A stretch of 23,127 nucleotides of DNA, taken from NCBI GenBank assembly GCA_041495845.1, contig JBGQDM010000047.1, positions 1 to 23,127 of the forward strand, given 5' to 3'. A program made the translations under genes and the position numbers. Origin of the DNA: JBGQDM01 sp041495845 (GTDB taxonomy: Bacteria > Acidobacteriota > Terriglobia > Terriglobales > Acidobacteriaceae). This document shows, piece by piece, positions 1-7,203 of this stretch. Below the pieces are notes generated by a model, which was given only the letters and a program-made list of their open reading frames with translations, made no database searches and was not told the DNA's origin. Each line of letters starts with the position of its first letter. Position 1 is the stretch's first letter.

Positions 1-195
1 GAAGTCTTTCCCCACGAGATTTCCGTCCATAAAATTCGGGCCCATGAAGCTGGCACTGAAGTAGTACGTGTCGGACTTTGGTTCTACCGACGCGTTGCAG
101 TAGTAAGATTGGGTAGTTGCTGGAGCCTGTTGTCCCGCAGCAATCGAAACCCAGAGCATCGCGCAAACAGCAAGGGTGAAGGTAGTCTTAAGCAT
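1..195 (-). CDS. Secreted protein, N-terminal part only (runs off window)
   Basis: The reading frame is open from an ATG at 195 to the window edge (65 codons seen). It starts MLKTTFTLAVCAMLWVSIAAG followed by QQAP: a short basic start, a hydrophobic core and a small-residue cleavage site (AAG/QQ), so a Sec signal peptide is likely. The mature part begins with polar residues and aromatics (SYYCNA, SDTYYFSASFMGPNF). A strong GAGGAGA ribosome-binding site lies 8 nt upstream and fixes the start. The start is only 28 bp from the stop of the DUF3800 gene on the same strand, so the two may share a transcript. I do not recognise the family; the visible part is too short to name a function. Confidence 0.75.
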   Translation of the reverse strand, partial: MLKTTFTLAVCAMLWVSIAAGQQAPATTQSYYCNASVEPKSDTYYFSASFMGPNFMDGNLVGKDF

Positions 196-223
196 TGGCT
201 TGTCTCCTCAAAATCTCCGTAGT

Positions 224-1018
224 TCATATTCCTGACCGGCGATATGGCCTTGAGCGTTCCGGCAGCCCTTTGATCGCCCACTCCAGCTTCCAATGGTCAT
301 CCATGGTCTGACCAAGTTTTTCAAGTTCGCTTCTGGTAATGGTGTGTGAAAAGTACGGCTCTGGCGGGCAACTTAGCGCTGCTTCAAATTGAGGCCTCGG
401 CGACTCCTCGATACTGAACCGCCGCCGCACTTGCCAAGCCAATAAATCAGCAGCCTGAAGTGGCAAGAACTGCTGCTCATCCTCGTAGCGAACCTTGATA
501 ACCCTTTTTCCGAACTGCGGCGCTCCGGCGACTTGGTTGTAGAGCTTGTGTGAAGGCTTTTCCAACTCATTCGCATTGTCAAAAACGAACTCTATAGGCC
601 TGCTGGGGCCGAAGTACTTTTCTACGCTTGTTCCCGCCGCAATGATGCCAGTAAACAGAAAGTAGTAAGCATTGTCCCATTGCTCTGGGACATATGGCTT
701 TATTACTTCGTTGTAATCCTGTTGCTTCAGCCGCACGTATAGTGACCGCAGCGCGTGCTTTCCGATCACCTCGATGAAAGCGTTGATCCGCTCGTTCCTG
801 TCATCCTCGGAGACTCCAGCCCATTTCCCGTCTGACCTCAGACTCTCCGCTTCACTGGCTTTGAAATAGTCCAGCTTTGGTCGCCAGTCGAGGATGGCCC
901 GCCACGGTTCATCGAAGGCAGCCCAAGATTGAGTCGTTCCCACGTACCCGGCAAGAACATACCAAGGCGAATCTCCTCCGCTTCCGCTATCGTCTATAAA
1001 CGCCTTCAGCGCAGACAC
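224..1018 (-). CDS. DUF3800 domain protein
   Basis: 264 aa. What is seen: FIDDSG at residues 7-12, VFDNAN at 145-150 and LQAADLLAWQVRR at 187-199. These are the spaced acidic and QxADLLA blocks typical of DUF3800. Known of the family: DUF3800 proteins are predicted RNase H-fold, possibly metal-dependent nucleases; they are common in mobile and defence-type loci, and their activity is poorly characterised. The start is a GTG at 1018 preceded by GGGAGGG about 5 nt away. The gene lies 199 bp downstream of the TIR-like gene on the same strand and 28 bp upstream of a secreted-protein gene. Codon use looks less GC-rich than the housekeeping genes further right, which fits an acquired segment. Full length for the family; family call firm, function not. 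Confidence 0.85.
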   Translation of the reverse strand: MSALKAFIDDSGSGGDSPWYVLAGYVGTTQSWAAFDEPWRAILDWRPKLDYFKASEAESLRSDGKWAGVSEDDRNERINAFIEVIGKHALRSLYVRLKQQDYNEVIKPYVPEQWDNAYYFLFTGIIAAGTSVEKYFGPSRPIEFVFDNANELEKPSHKLYNQVAGAPQFGKRVIKVRYEDEQQFLPLQAADLLAWQVRRRFSIEESPRPQFEAALSCPPEPYFSHTITRSELEKLGQTMDDHWKLEWAIKGLPERSRPYRRSGI

Positions 1019-1217
1019 GTAACCCTCCCAAAATAATCATGTCGTGATCCTGCCATTGCGCGACGAATGGTTCACTCTTGCGTTTTTTGCAAAGGTGGGT
1101 GGCAAGGCTGCGGATACACCGTGGTTGTTCCTGGCAGGTGGTTCCCGCCATGCGGCGCCAGCGCCGGGAGCAGTGCTGGCAAAAACCACAAGAGGGCCAC
1201 CCCCAGAGATTGGACTA
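1019..1217. other. Intergenic gap between TIR-like and DUF3800 genes
   Basis: 199 bp with no convincing gene. Close to 1018 it holds the GGGAGGG ribosome-binding site of the DUF3800 gene. On the minus strand a frame is open from an ACG at 1254 to a TGA at 1072 (60 codons). It encodes a hydrophobic stretch (WLIVQSLGVALLWFLPALL) and has a GAGGAG sequence just before the ACG. With no ATG, GTG or TTG start at that position it may be a decayed small membrane protein or chance. Confidence 0.4.
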
Positions 1218-2339
1218 TCAGCCACGGCGTGAGGCCTTGGTGTTCGTCGTCCGTTCACTCTCCTCAACAAACGTCCGAAACGGGTGAGGAATTGATTTTC
1301 CAGGGTCCTTGGTCGCATTGCGGAGGTAGTCGGTGACGCTCTTTCCTAGGCTGACAGCCCACTCGGGTTCTCGCACGTCATAAATGATCACGCGGAGGTG
1401 CCGAAGATCGAACGGAACGTCTTCAACCTGAGCAGCAGCAAAGACGACGGGTTTTCTGGCGGCGTGCGCCAAGCCCAGTTCGTAGAATACGTTAGGGTTC
1501 TTGCCAGAAAGGTCCGCCAGCAGGAGAGCTGCTTTCTCGATTTGTTCCCATATCTGCTCAACGACACTCCCTGTGGTAAACAGTTCGTCCGCACGCACAG
1601 GCTCAAACCCAGCCTCCTTGATCGCTGGCACATAGATTTCCTGATAGTAGCGGTCGAACCACGACCCAAACGGCATCATCACGAAACAAGTATCAAGAAA
1701 CTCCCGAATGCGAGGCTCTTTTGCGGCTGGCTGACTAGGCCCCCTTTCAGCGGGGATTCCCTGTGCGGATGTCTCCAGGGTGGCGCTCGGCTCGGCTGCT
1801 GCGTTCGAGCTGGAGAATGAACGAAGAAAGTTCAGATTGTCACGAAAGACCTTGGCAAATGAATCCACGCGATCCCGTGGAATGTTGAATTCGCGGATTA
1901 CTGTATTTAAGAAAAATTCGTCCTCGGGAATCCGCTTCCCGCCGTAGAACTTCTCAACATTCTCAAAGTCTTTTACAGTTCGGAACGCTGCCAAAAGTCC
2001 GTCCGCTCGCTGGATTGGCGTGCTTGGCGCAACGATGTCCTGGCCCAGTTTCGCGATACTGATCTGGGCTTTGGGACCAGATCCGGTTACTAAGCCATAC
2101 AGGTTGGCCGATCGAAGAAGGTCTTGAAACCGCCAGTCTTGCGCTTGGCGAAAACCGACCGCTACCGCGACTTCCTGGGCGGGCATGGGGTTCCCGGCAT
2201 TCTTTTCCTCAATAACCTTAGCAATCCGGATGGCATCTTCGAGTGTGTTCTTGGGGAAGGTCCAAGGCAGCTTCTTACCCTCGCCGTTTGACTTCGTCCG
2301 CCGCTTCGGTTCCTTCTTGGTTTTTTCTGACTCGGGCAT
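1218..2339 (-). CDS. Two-domain protein: N-terminal winged-helix-like region and C-terminal nucleoside 2-deoxyribosyltransferase/TIR-like domain
   Basis: 373 aa. Residues 1-25 are Lys/Arg-rich and disordered. Residues 33-105 (EDAIRIAK, DWRFQDLLRSANLYGLVTG, ISIAKLGQDI) resemble a winged-helix module. Residues 175-212 are an Ala/Ser/Pro linker. The C-terminal domain (about 217-325) carries CFVMMPFG, a YVPAIKEAGFEPVRADE block, QIWEQIEKAALLLADLSGKN and NPNVFYELGLAHAARKPVVF. These are the hallmarks of the nucleoside 2-deoxyribosyltransferase-like/TIR-like fold, with E287 of YELG as the likely catalytic acid. Family members cleave N-glycosidic bonds or act as nucleotide-sensing effectors, and many lie in defence loci; the substrate here is unknown. 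ATG at 2339 with AGGAGGGG 8 nt upstream. An inverted repeat at 2380-2407 sits just upstream. Anti-phage role is inference. Confidence 0.8.
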   Translation of the reverse strand: MPESEKTKKEPKRRTKSNGEGKKLPWTFPKNTLEDAIRIAKVIEEKNAGNPMPAQEVAVAVGFRQAQDWRFQDLLRSANLYGLVTGSGPKAQISIAKLGQDIVAPSTPIQRADGLLAAFRTVKDFENVEKFYGGKRIPEDEFFLNTVIREFNIPRDRVDSFAKVFRDNLNFLRSFSSSNAAAEPSATLETSAQGIPAERGPSQPAAKEPRIREFLDTCFVMMPFGSWFDRYYQEIYVPAIKEAGFEPVRADELFTTGSVVEQIWEQIEKAALLLADLSGKNPNVFYELGLAHAARKPVVFAAAQVEDVPFDLRHLRVIIYDVREPEWAVSLGKSVTDYLRNATKDPGKSIPHPFRTFVEESERTTNTKASRRG

Positions 2340-2379
2340 GATTGCACCCCTCCTACGATCCTGACGTGACTTCGCTCTA

Positions 2380-2407
2380 TCGCGTTAATAACATGAAAGT
2401 AACGCGA
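2380..2407. promoter_or_regulatory. Perfect 8-bp inverted repeat, candidate operator
   Basis: TCGCGTTA (2380-2387) and TAACGCGA (2400-2407) are perfect inverted copies separated by 12 nt, so half-site centres are 20 bp apart, about two helical turns. The site is 41-68 nt upstream of the start of the TIR-like gene, where an operator would be expected. No clear -35/-10 pair could be assigned. Binding by a dimeric repressor is an inference. Confidence 0.45.
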
Positions 2408-2586
2408 ATAAAAAGCGATTCTGCACCAGAAACTGTGCAAAAGCTGTGAGTTGCGGAAGAAAGTTGTGGAAGAGACTAGGGGACGATAGGGATTGGAGTT
2501 CAGTTCCGGGCTGATGAGATAACCGGAAACAGGGGGCAGGTCATACGGGGCGCCCACCACCCAATCATCGCGATCTAGGCCCCAGC

Positions 2587-2646
2587 ATTCTTCGATGCCA
2601 ACATCCCGCCCCCGTTACGGGATGCGAGAGCGCCCATTAATCCTAC
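2587..2646 (+). repeat. Dispersed hairpin repeat, copy 1
   Basis: About 60 bp closely matching 5798-5856 in the same orientation. Shared blocks include ATTCTTC, AACATCCCGCCCC and ATGCGAGAGCGCCCA, then AATCCT. It contains a 7-bp stem CATCCCG (2602-2608) / CGGGATG (2618-2624). The differences between the copies cluster in the loop and the stem ends, suggesting selection for the hairpin. It lies downstream of the sensor kinase stop, so it could also form a hairpin at that transcript's 3' end, although no T-run follows on that strand. Confidence 0.7.
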
Positions 2647-2695
2647 AGCCGATTTCGCAAGAGGAATCCGATGGCCCATTCCAGGACCGAGTTCT

Positions 2696-5512
2696 CTACG
2701 CGGTCTTGCCGGCACTCACTCTCCCCGCGCCACTCTCGTTCAACAGCGTGCGTACCTTGCGCGCCAATTCAATGGGAAGAAATGGCTTTTCCAAGTAGCA
2801 AGCATCTTGCGGGAAGTGCGCTGCCCGGCCGACGATGTCTTCCGCATAGCCCGAGATGAACAAAAACCTTATTTCTGGCCGCAGCAAGATTGCTTTTTGC
2901 CTCAACTCGAGTCCGTTCAGCTTCGGCATCATGATATCGCTGACCACGAGGTCAATCGCGCTGGGATTTTTCTCCAAAATCCGGATCGCGTCACTTCCGT
3001 CCCCCGCCGTACGTACGGTGTAGCCGCGTTTCTCCAGAGACACGGAAATCAATCTGCGCAGGGCTGGTTCGTCCTCGACCACCAGCACGGTCTCGGTGCC
3101 GGAGAGAAACTCGACTTGCATCGGCGGCGTCTCATCTTCTGCCTTCACTTCAGTCACTGCCGTCGGACGCAGGTAGATGCGGAACCTGGTGCCCTCTTGC
3201 AAGGCGCTCTCTACGGTGATGTGCCCCCCGCTCTGGCGCACGATGCCGTAAACCGTCGACAGCCCCAGTCCCGTCCCTTTGCCCTCCTGTTTCGTGGTAA
3301 AGAAGGGCTCGAAGATTCGGGCCTGGGTGGGTGCATCGATGCCCGAACCGTTGTCGCTCACCGCCAGCATCACGTAGGGTCCGGGCTGCACCTCGATGTG
3401 GCGATCGGCGTATTCCTCATCCAATTCCACGTTGGCCGTTTCAATCACCACTTTGCCGCCCTGCGGCATGGCGTCGCGAGCGTTCACCACCAGGTTGATG
3501 AGAATTTGCTGGATCTGTGCGGGGTCCACTTTGACCGGTTGCAGGTTCGGCTCCAGAACCGGAACCAGGTCGATGTTCCCGGGGATGAGTCGGCGCAGGA
3601 GCTTGTGTGTCTCCCACACCACCAGATTGACGTCCAGAACCTTGGGCTCGAGTACCTGCCGTCGGCTCAGGGCCAGCAGTTGTCGCGTCACGGAAGCGGC
3701 CCTCTGAGTAGCCGCCTTGATCTCAGCCACGTTCCGGCGCAGGCCTGCAGGGGTACTGGCTTCTTCCAACAACAGTTCGCTGTACCCCAGGATGATGCCT
3801 AGATAATTGTTGAACTCGTGGGCCATCCCGCCGGCCAATTGCCCCACCGCTTCAATTTTCTGCGCTTGACGCAACTGCTCTTCCAGCGCCCGCCGCTCGG
3901 TGACGTCCTCGGCGATCACCTCGAGCCCAGCGGCCCGCTGGTTCTCGGTGCGTAATACCCGGCCGCTCAGGCGTACCGTGATCAAACGCTGATCCCGCCG
4001 CTTCCACTGCACTTCTTCTTCAATCTCCGCGGTCAGCTGCCATTTGCGCAATAAACGCAGCCCTTCTTCCGGTTCGATGAAAACATCCTGGGCTATGCTC
4101 AGTTTCAGAACTTCCTCCGCGGAGCTGTAACCCAGCATGGCCACCAGGGCAGGATTCACATCCAGGAAGCGACCGTCCAGCGTGCCTCGGTAGATGCCGT
4201 GGACTGCGCCTTCGAACACCGACCGGTGGTGAGTTTCCGATATCTTCAGCGCTGCCTCGGCCTGAACGCGCTCGGTGATGTCACGGATATTGCACTGCAC
4301 CACCTGGGTTCCATCCACCGCGTAGACGTTGCTGACAAACTCTACGTTAATTCGCCGCCCATCTTTGGTTTCCAGCGGCAAATCTTCGTAGCGGATAATC
4401 CCCCTGGTTTGGAGTTCACTAAAAGCGGACCGGGAGGCGGGAACATCCTTAAACGGGCCGATTTCCCACAGTCTCTTCCCCACAAATTCGGCATGTGTAT
4501 AGCCCAACATCTCAATCAAAAAAGGGTTCACATCGACGATCTGCCCCGTCTTGAAATCGAGAATCAATATCCCATCTTTGGCGGTTTCAAAGAGCCGCCG
4601 GTACCGAGTCTCGGAGTCTCCCAGCGCCTTTTGCGCTTGATCGTGTGCCGCTTCGGCGAACTTCTGCTGCGAGATGTCTACCATGGTGCCTTCGATCATG
4701 GCCGGTCCTCCGTCATGACCCAGCACGGGTGCGACGTTCTCCAACACCCACACCGAACTGCCGTCCTTGCGCCGCAACCGCGAAACGAAATTGGTGAGGG
4801 ACCCGACACTGCGGCAGTGTTCAAGGAAGTCTTGCCGGTCGGTGGGCGAAAAGTAGAACTCCAGGGCATGGCAGGCGAGCAACTCTTCCCGCGACCCATA
4901 ACCCATGATCTGCACAAAGGCCGGATTGCAGTCGAGCACCTGGCCATCCAGCGTCGTTCGGTAAAATCCAACTATGCTTGATTCGAAGAACCGCTGGTAG
5001 CGCTCATACGACTCCCTTCCGGGATTCGATCCCAAGTCGCGCTGATCTTCCAGATGCGCCATCACCTGCCGCGCCAGGGCTCCTAGAATGCGCGTCTGCT
5101 CTTCGGTCAGCGCGCGCGGAACATAATCCATCACTGCTAGCGTTCCCAGCGCGTATCCCTCGGGCGTCAGCAAAGGGGCGCCGGCGTAGAAACGGATTCC
5201 CGCCTGCGTGGCCAGCTGGTTCGTGGCGAAACGGATGTCTTTCAGGGTGTCCGGAACGATGAGTACATCGGATTGCGTGATGGTGTGGGCACCGAAAGAG
5301 ATTTCCCGCGGCATCTCGCCCGCGTCCCACCCAACTCTTGACTTGAACCATTCCCTGCTGGCGTCGACGAGGCCGACGAGCCCGACAGGTGTGCCGCAGA
5401 TATAGGTGGCCACGCGGACAAGATCGTCGAAACGATCCTCTGGAGGAGTATCGAGTATCCGATAATTCCAGAGGACCCGCGATCTCGCGGCTTCATTCGC
5501 GAGCAAAGGCAT
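2696..5512 (-). CDS. Hybrid sensor histidine kinase (GAF, three PAS, HisKA, HATPase, receiver)
   Basis: 938 aa and soluble: no membrane segments or signal peptide, so probably a cytoplasmic sensor. Order: GAF (about 20-155), PAS1 (170-285, FYRTTLDGQVLDCNPAFVQ), PAS2 (300-415, ILDFKTGQIVDVNP), PAS3 (425-540, YRGTLDGRFLDVNP), HisKA with phospho-acceptor H565 in GGMAHEFNN, and HATPase_c with N677 (VVNARDAM), DNGSGI at 720-725 and GKGTGLGLS at 744-752. The C-terminal receiver (about 807-925) has E813/D814, phospho-acceptor D859 (VVSDIMMP), S887 and K909. All key residues are intact. The ATG at 5512 has only a weak AGGG upstream; TATAAG at 5550-5545 could be a -10 box. No response regulator is adjacent, so the phosphorelay partner is elsewhere. 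The gene is flanked by the two hairpin repeats. Confidence 0.95.
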   Translation of the reverse strand: MPLLANEAARSRVLWNYRILDTPPEDRFDDLVRVATYICGTPVGLVGLVDASREWFKSRVGWDAGEMPREISFGAHTITQSDVLIVPDTLKDIRFATNQLATQAGIRFYAGAPLLTPEGYALGTLAVMDYVPRALTEEQTRILGALARQVMAHLEDQRDLGSNPGRESYERYQRFFESSIVGFYRTTLDGQVLDCNPAFVQIMGYGSREELLACHALEFYFSPTDRQDFLEHCRSVGSLTNFVSRLRRKDGSSVWVLENVAPVLGHDGGPAMIEGTMVDISQQKFAEAAHDQAQKALGDSETRYRRLFETAKDGILILDFKTGQIVDVNPFLIEMLGYTHAEFVGKRLWEIGPFKDVPASRSAFSELQTRGIIRYEDLPLETKDGRRINVEFVSNVYAVDGTQVVQCNIRDITERVQAEAALKISETHHRSVFEGAVHGIYRGTLDGRFLDVNPALVAMLGYSSAEEVLKLSIAQDVFIEPEEGLRLLRKWQLTAEIEEEVQWKRRDQRLITVRLSGRVLRTENQRAAGLEVIAEDVTERRALEEQLRQAQKIEAVGQLAGGMAHEFNNYLGIILGYSELLLEEASTPAGLRRNVAEIKAATQRAASVTRQLLALSRRQVLEPKVLDVNLVVWETHKLLRRLIPGNIDLVPVLEPNLQPVKVDPAQIQQILINLVVNARDAMPQGGKVVIETANVELDEEYADRHIEVQPGPYVMLAVSDNGSGIDAPTQARIFEPFFTTKQEGKGTGLGLSTVYGIVRQSGGHITVESALQEGTRFRIYLRPTAVTEVKAEDETPPMQVEFLSGTETVLVVEDEPALRRLISVSLEKRGYTVRTAGDGSDAIRILEKNPSAIDLVVSDIMMPKLNGLELRQKAILLRPEIRFLFISGYAEDIVGRAAHFPQDACYLEKPFLPIELARKVRTLLNESGAGRVSAGKTA

Positions 5513-5797
5513 ACCCTACTCTCGATTACGCCATTTGCCCAATTCTTATAGCATTATTTCGGACTCGCCGCTATTAACCACTGAGGTGTCAGGCTTTGTG
5601 ACTGATTGCGTTATTGGCGGGTGGCCCTCGATAAGAGCGAAGGCGCTGTCAAGGGCAAACTTCTCCCGGCGGTGTTTGGCACCGTTGGTTTTGCCAGAGA
5701 GGTTGAGGACCAAGGCTCTGGAAATCTCACGTTGAATCACTCTGCGGTGGAACCGTTCGTTCCACCAACCATCGATACGGCCTGAACATCAACCATG
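5513..5797. other. Intergenic region upstream of sensor kinase
   Basis: About 285 bp with no supported gene. It must contain the sensor kinase promoter; TATAAG on the minus strand at 5550-5545 is a possible -10 box, without a convincing -35. Roughly 5540-5740 is open on both strands (a GTG-started 64-codon frame on minus, a 66-codon ATG frame on plus). Neither has a ribosome-binding site or a recognisable domain, so I do not call a gene. Confidence 0.4.
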
Positions 5798-5856
5798 ATT
5801 CTTCTATGCGAACATCCCGCCCCGTGCGGGATGCGAGAGCGCCCAATCAATCCTGC
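5798..5856 (+). repeat. Dispersed hairpin repeat, copy 2, next to IS110 remnant
   Basis: Same orientation as copy 1 at 2587-2646, with long shared blocks. Here the hairpin is a perfect 8-bp stem CATCCCGC (5813-5820) / GCGGGATG (5826-5833) with loop CCCGT. It ends 4 nt before the stop codon of the transposase fragment, so it is either the end of that element or the sequence it landed next to. Confidence 0.7.
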
Positions 5857-5859
5857 GGT

Positions 5860-6264
5860 CTAGCTTGCGCCGACCCGGGCCACCCGCGGGCTGCTCTCGA
5901 TGCGAACGATCTCTGGATACGCCACCTGCGTGCGCAGCATCCAGTAGAGTCGTACCGCCAACTTGCGCGCCGCTGCCACCTTGGCCACCCCTTTCGGCTT
6001 CTGATGACAGCGATGCAAATACTGTTTACGAAGTCCGGGATCGTAGCGCACCGCAATCTGCGCCGCTTCCACCAGCAACGAGCGCACCAGCCGGTTGCCC
6101 TGCTTGGTGATCGCGCCCAGCTTCTGCCGCCCACCCGAACTTTCCTCGCGCGGAATCAGTCCCAGATAACTCGCCACCTGCTTGCTGCGCTGAAACCGGC
6201 CCGCCTCGCCGAGGGTCAGCACGAACGCCAGCGCCGTGTTCGGTCCCACTCCCGGCTGCGTCAA
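5860..6264 (-). mobile_element. Remnant of an IS110-family insertion sequence
   Basis: Limits are those of the transposase-like coding stretch; the left junction lies near 6264, where similarity stops. IS110 elements lack long terminal inverted repeats, so ends cannot be read directly. The right end may include the hairpin repeat at 5798-5856. Confidence 0.6.
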
Positions 6265-6393
6265 CCCTTCGTCTTGTGAAGGGTGGGTAGCACTGCCGCT
6301 GACAGGTGGGTTCGCCACGCAGCAGCCTCGCCCTGTGACTTTCCGCTCATCGTCCGCGCTTTTCCCTTGACATTTCCCTTCTCGCCGTCGCAT
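5860..6393 (-). pseudogene. IS110/IS116/IS902-type transposase, C-terminal fragment
   Basis: The frame is 177 codons, but only about residues 44-165 resemble the IS110 family: LTQPGVGPNTALAFVLTLGE, YLGLIPREESSGGRQKLGAI and TKQGNRLVRSLLVEAAQIAV. This is the Transposase_20 domain, with the conserved serine in the EESSGGRQ block (S85/S86). The N-terminal DEDD (RuvC-like) catalytic half expected in a protein of 300-400 aa is absent. Residues 1-43 (MRRREGKCQGKSADDERKVT...) are unlike a transposase and come from unrelated DNA joined near 6264. Known for the family: DEDD recombinases guided by a structured RNA made from the non-coding end. This copy should be inactive. Stop 5860-5862; no plausible start. 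Confidence 0.85.
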
Positions 6394-6431
6394 AAAAGAT
6401 ATAGATACTAAACATTAGTTAGCTTTAAGAA

Positions 6432-6469
6432 ATAAGTCCTTACGGCTCTAGATTTTCCGTATAAGTCCT
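6432..6469 (+). repeat. Direct repeat ATAAGTCCT x2 in AT-rich spacer
   Basis: ATAAGTCCT occurs at 6432-6440 and 6461-6469, start to start 29 bp (about three helical turns), inside an AT-rich stretch (about 6390-6480) that contrasts with the GC-rich surroundings. It could be paired binding sites or part of the foreign DNA next to the IS remnant. The rest of the 6394-6585 spacer holds a G-rich tract and no gene. Confidence 0.4.
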
Positions 6470-6522
6470 AATTCCTCTAGGATTTAAGCGCGATTCTCCC
6501 GCCAACCTGATGAAAACAATAG

Positions 6523-6544
6523 ACGGGGGGAGGGGGTAGGGGGG
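6523..6544 (+). other. Polypurine G-tract (G6-A-G5-TA-G6)
   Basis: Three runs of six, five and six G separated by one or two bases, ending about 40 bp downstream (in minus-strand terms) of the YdcF-like stop. Such tracts can form G-quadruplex or triplex structures and are prone to slippage. No coding frame uses it. Confidence 0.55.
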
Positions 6545-6585
6545 TTACTTTCAAGTTATGAGACTGGGGCCGATTCCCATACACG

Positions 6586-7203
6586 CTACGTCAGCCGCAG
6601 CCGCCACAGCCAGTAGCTGCTGGCTTCGCGTAGCACCGCCAACACACGCTGCCAGAACGAGCGTGGGCGCGATCCCATGCGAGGCGCGGCGTAGACGGTG
6701 ATGCCTTCCGCTTCCAGCATGCGCCGGATGCGGAAGAGGTGATATTCGTCACTTACCGCCAGGCAGTCGCGCAATCCGTTGGCGCGCAGAATCTGCGACA
6801 CGCGCTCGACCGATTCGGCGGTGTCGGTGCCTTGCGTCTCCGCGATCAGTTGATTTTCGGGAATGCCGCGGCGCATCAGATAGTCGCGCCCCACGCCGCC
6901 TTCACTGAAGCTGGGATCGCCGCCCGCGCCGCCAGTGGTAATTACCAGCGGGGCCAGTCCGGCTTGATAGAGTTCCCAGGCGCGATCCAGGCGGGCACGG
7001 TAGACGGGAGAAGGGCGTCCGGAATATTCGGCTGCCCCAAAGACTACGATGGCGGAGGCGCGGCGCAAATCCTGCTGCGCTGCCTGCTGCACAATCTGGT
7101 AACAGATGACGGCTACAGAAATGCCCGCGGCTGCGAGTGCCAGCGCCAACGCCGACACCCAGCGGCGGACTGCCCGTCGATGCTCCGGTGCTGTGGTCAT
7201 CAC
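6586..7203 (-). CDS. YdcF/SanA-family protein (DUF218)
   Basis: 205 aa. One membrane segment at about 15-37 (WVSALALALAAAGISVAVICY) anchors a domain that probably faces the periplasm. The DUF218 core runs from AIVVFGAAEYSGRPS (51-65) through ARLDRAWELYQAGLAPLVITTGG (70-92), EGGVGRDYLMRRGIP (101-115), TAESV (128-132) and SDEYHLFRIRRML (151-163). This order is diagnostic for the family, which includes E. coli SanA and YdcF and is linked to envelope integrity, although the reaction is unsettled. The start is a GTG at 7203 or the next codon, ATG at 7200. Either overlaps the stop of the YrdC-domain gene (GTGA or TGATG), so translation is probably coupled. Confidence 0.88.
   Translation of the reverse strand: MMTTAPEHRRAVRRWVSALALALAAAGISVAVICYQIVQQAAQQDLRRASAIVVFGAAEYSGRPSPVYRARLDRAWELYQAGLAPLVITTGGAGGDPSFSEGGVGRDYLMRRGIPENQLIAETQGTDTAESVERVSQILRANGLRDCLAVSDEYHLFRIRRMLEAEGITVYAAPRMGSRPRSFWQRVLAVLREASSYWLWRLRLT

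Larger units (their letters stand above)
2340..2695. other. Intergenic region between TIR-like gene and sensor kinase
   Basis: 356 bp without a supported gene. It holds the ribosome-binding site and inverted repeat of the minus-strand TIR-like gene at its left end, a small TGCAC/GTGCA dyad near 2433-2450, and copy 1 of the hairpin repeat at 2587-2646. The short plus-strand frames here lack ribosome-binding sites and family resemblance. Confidence 0.5.

Noticed and set aside
1037..1336. Several short plus and minus frames across the 3' end of the TIR-like gene
   Set aside because: They overlap a convincing gene, lack ribosome-binding sites and show low-complexity composition.
2696..5512. Pairing the hybrid sensor kinase with the response regulator at the right edge
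   Set aside because: They are 17 kb apart and the kinase has its own receiver; no sequence evidence links them.
5546..5740. A 64-codon minus-strand frame upstream of the sensor kinase
   Set aside because: GTG start without a ribosome-binding site, open frames on both strands, no domain; treated as intergenic, although a conserved repeat cannot be excluded.
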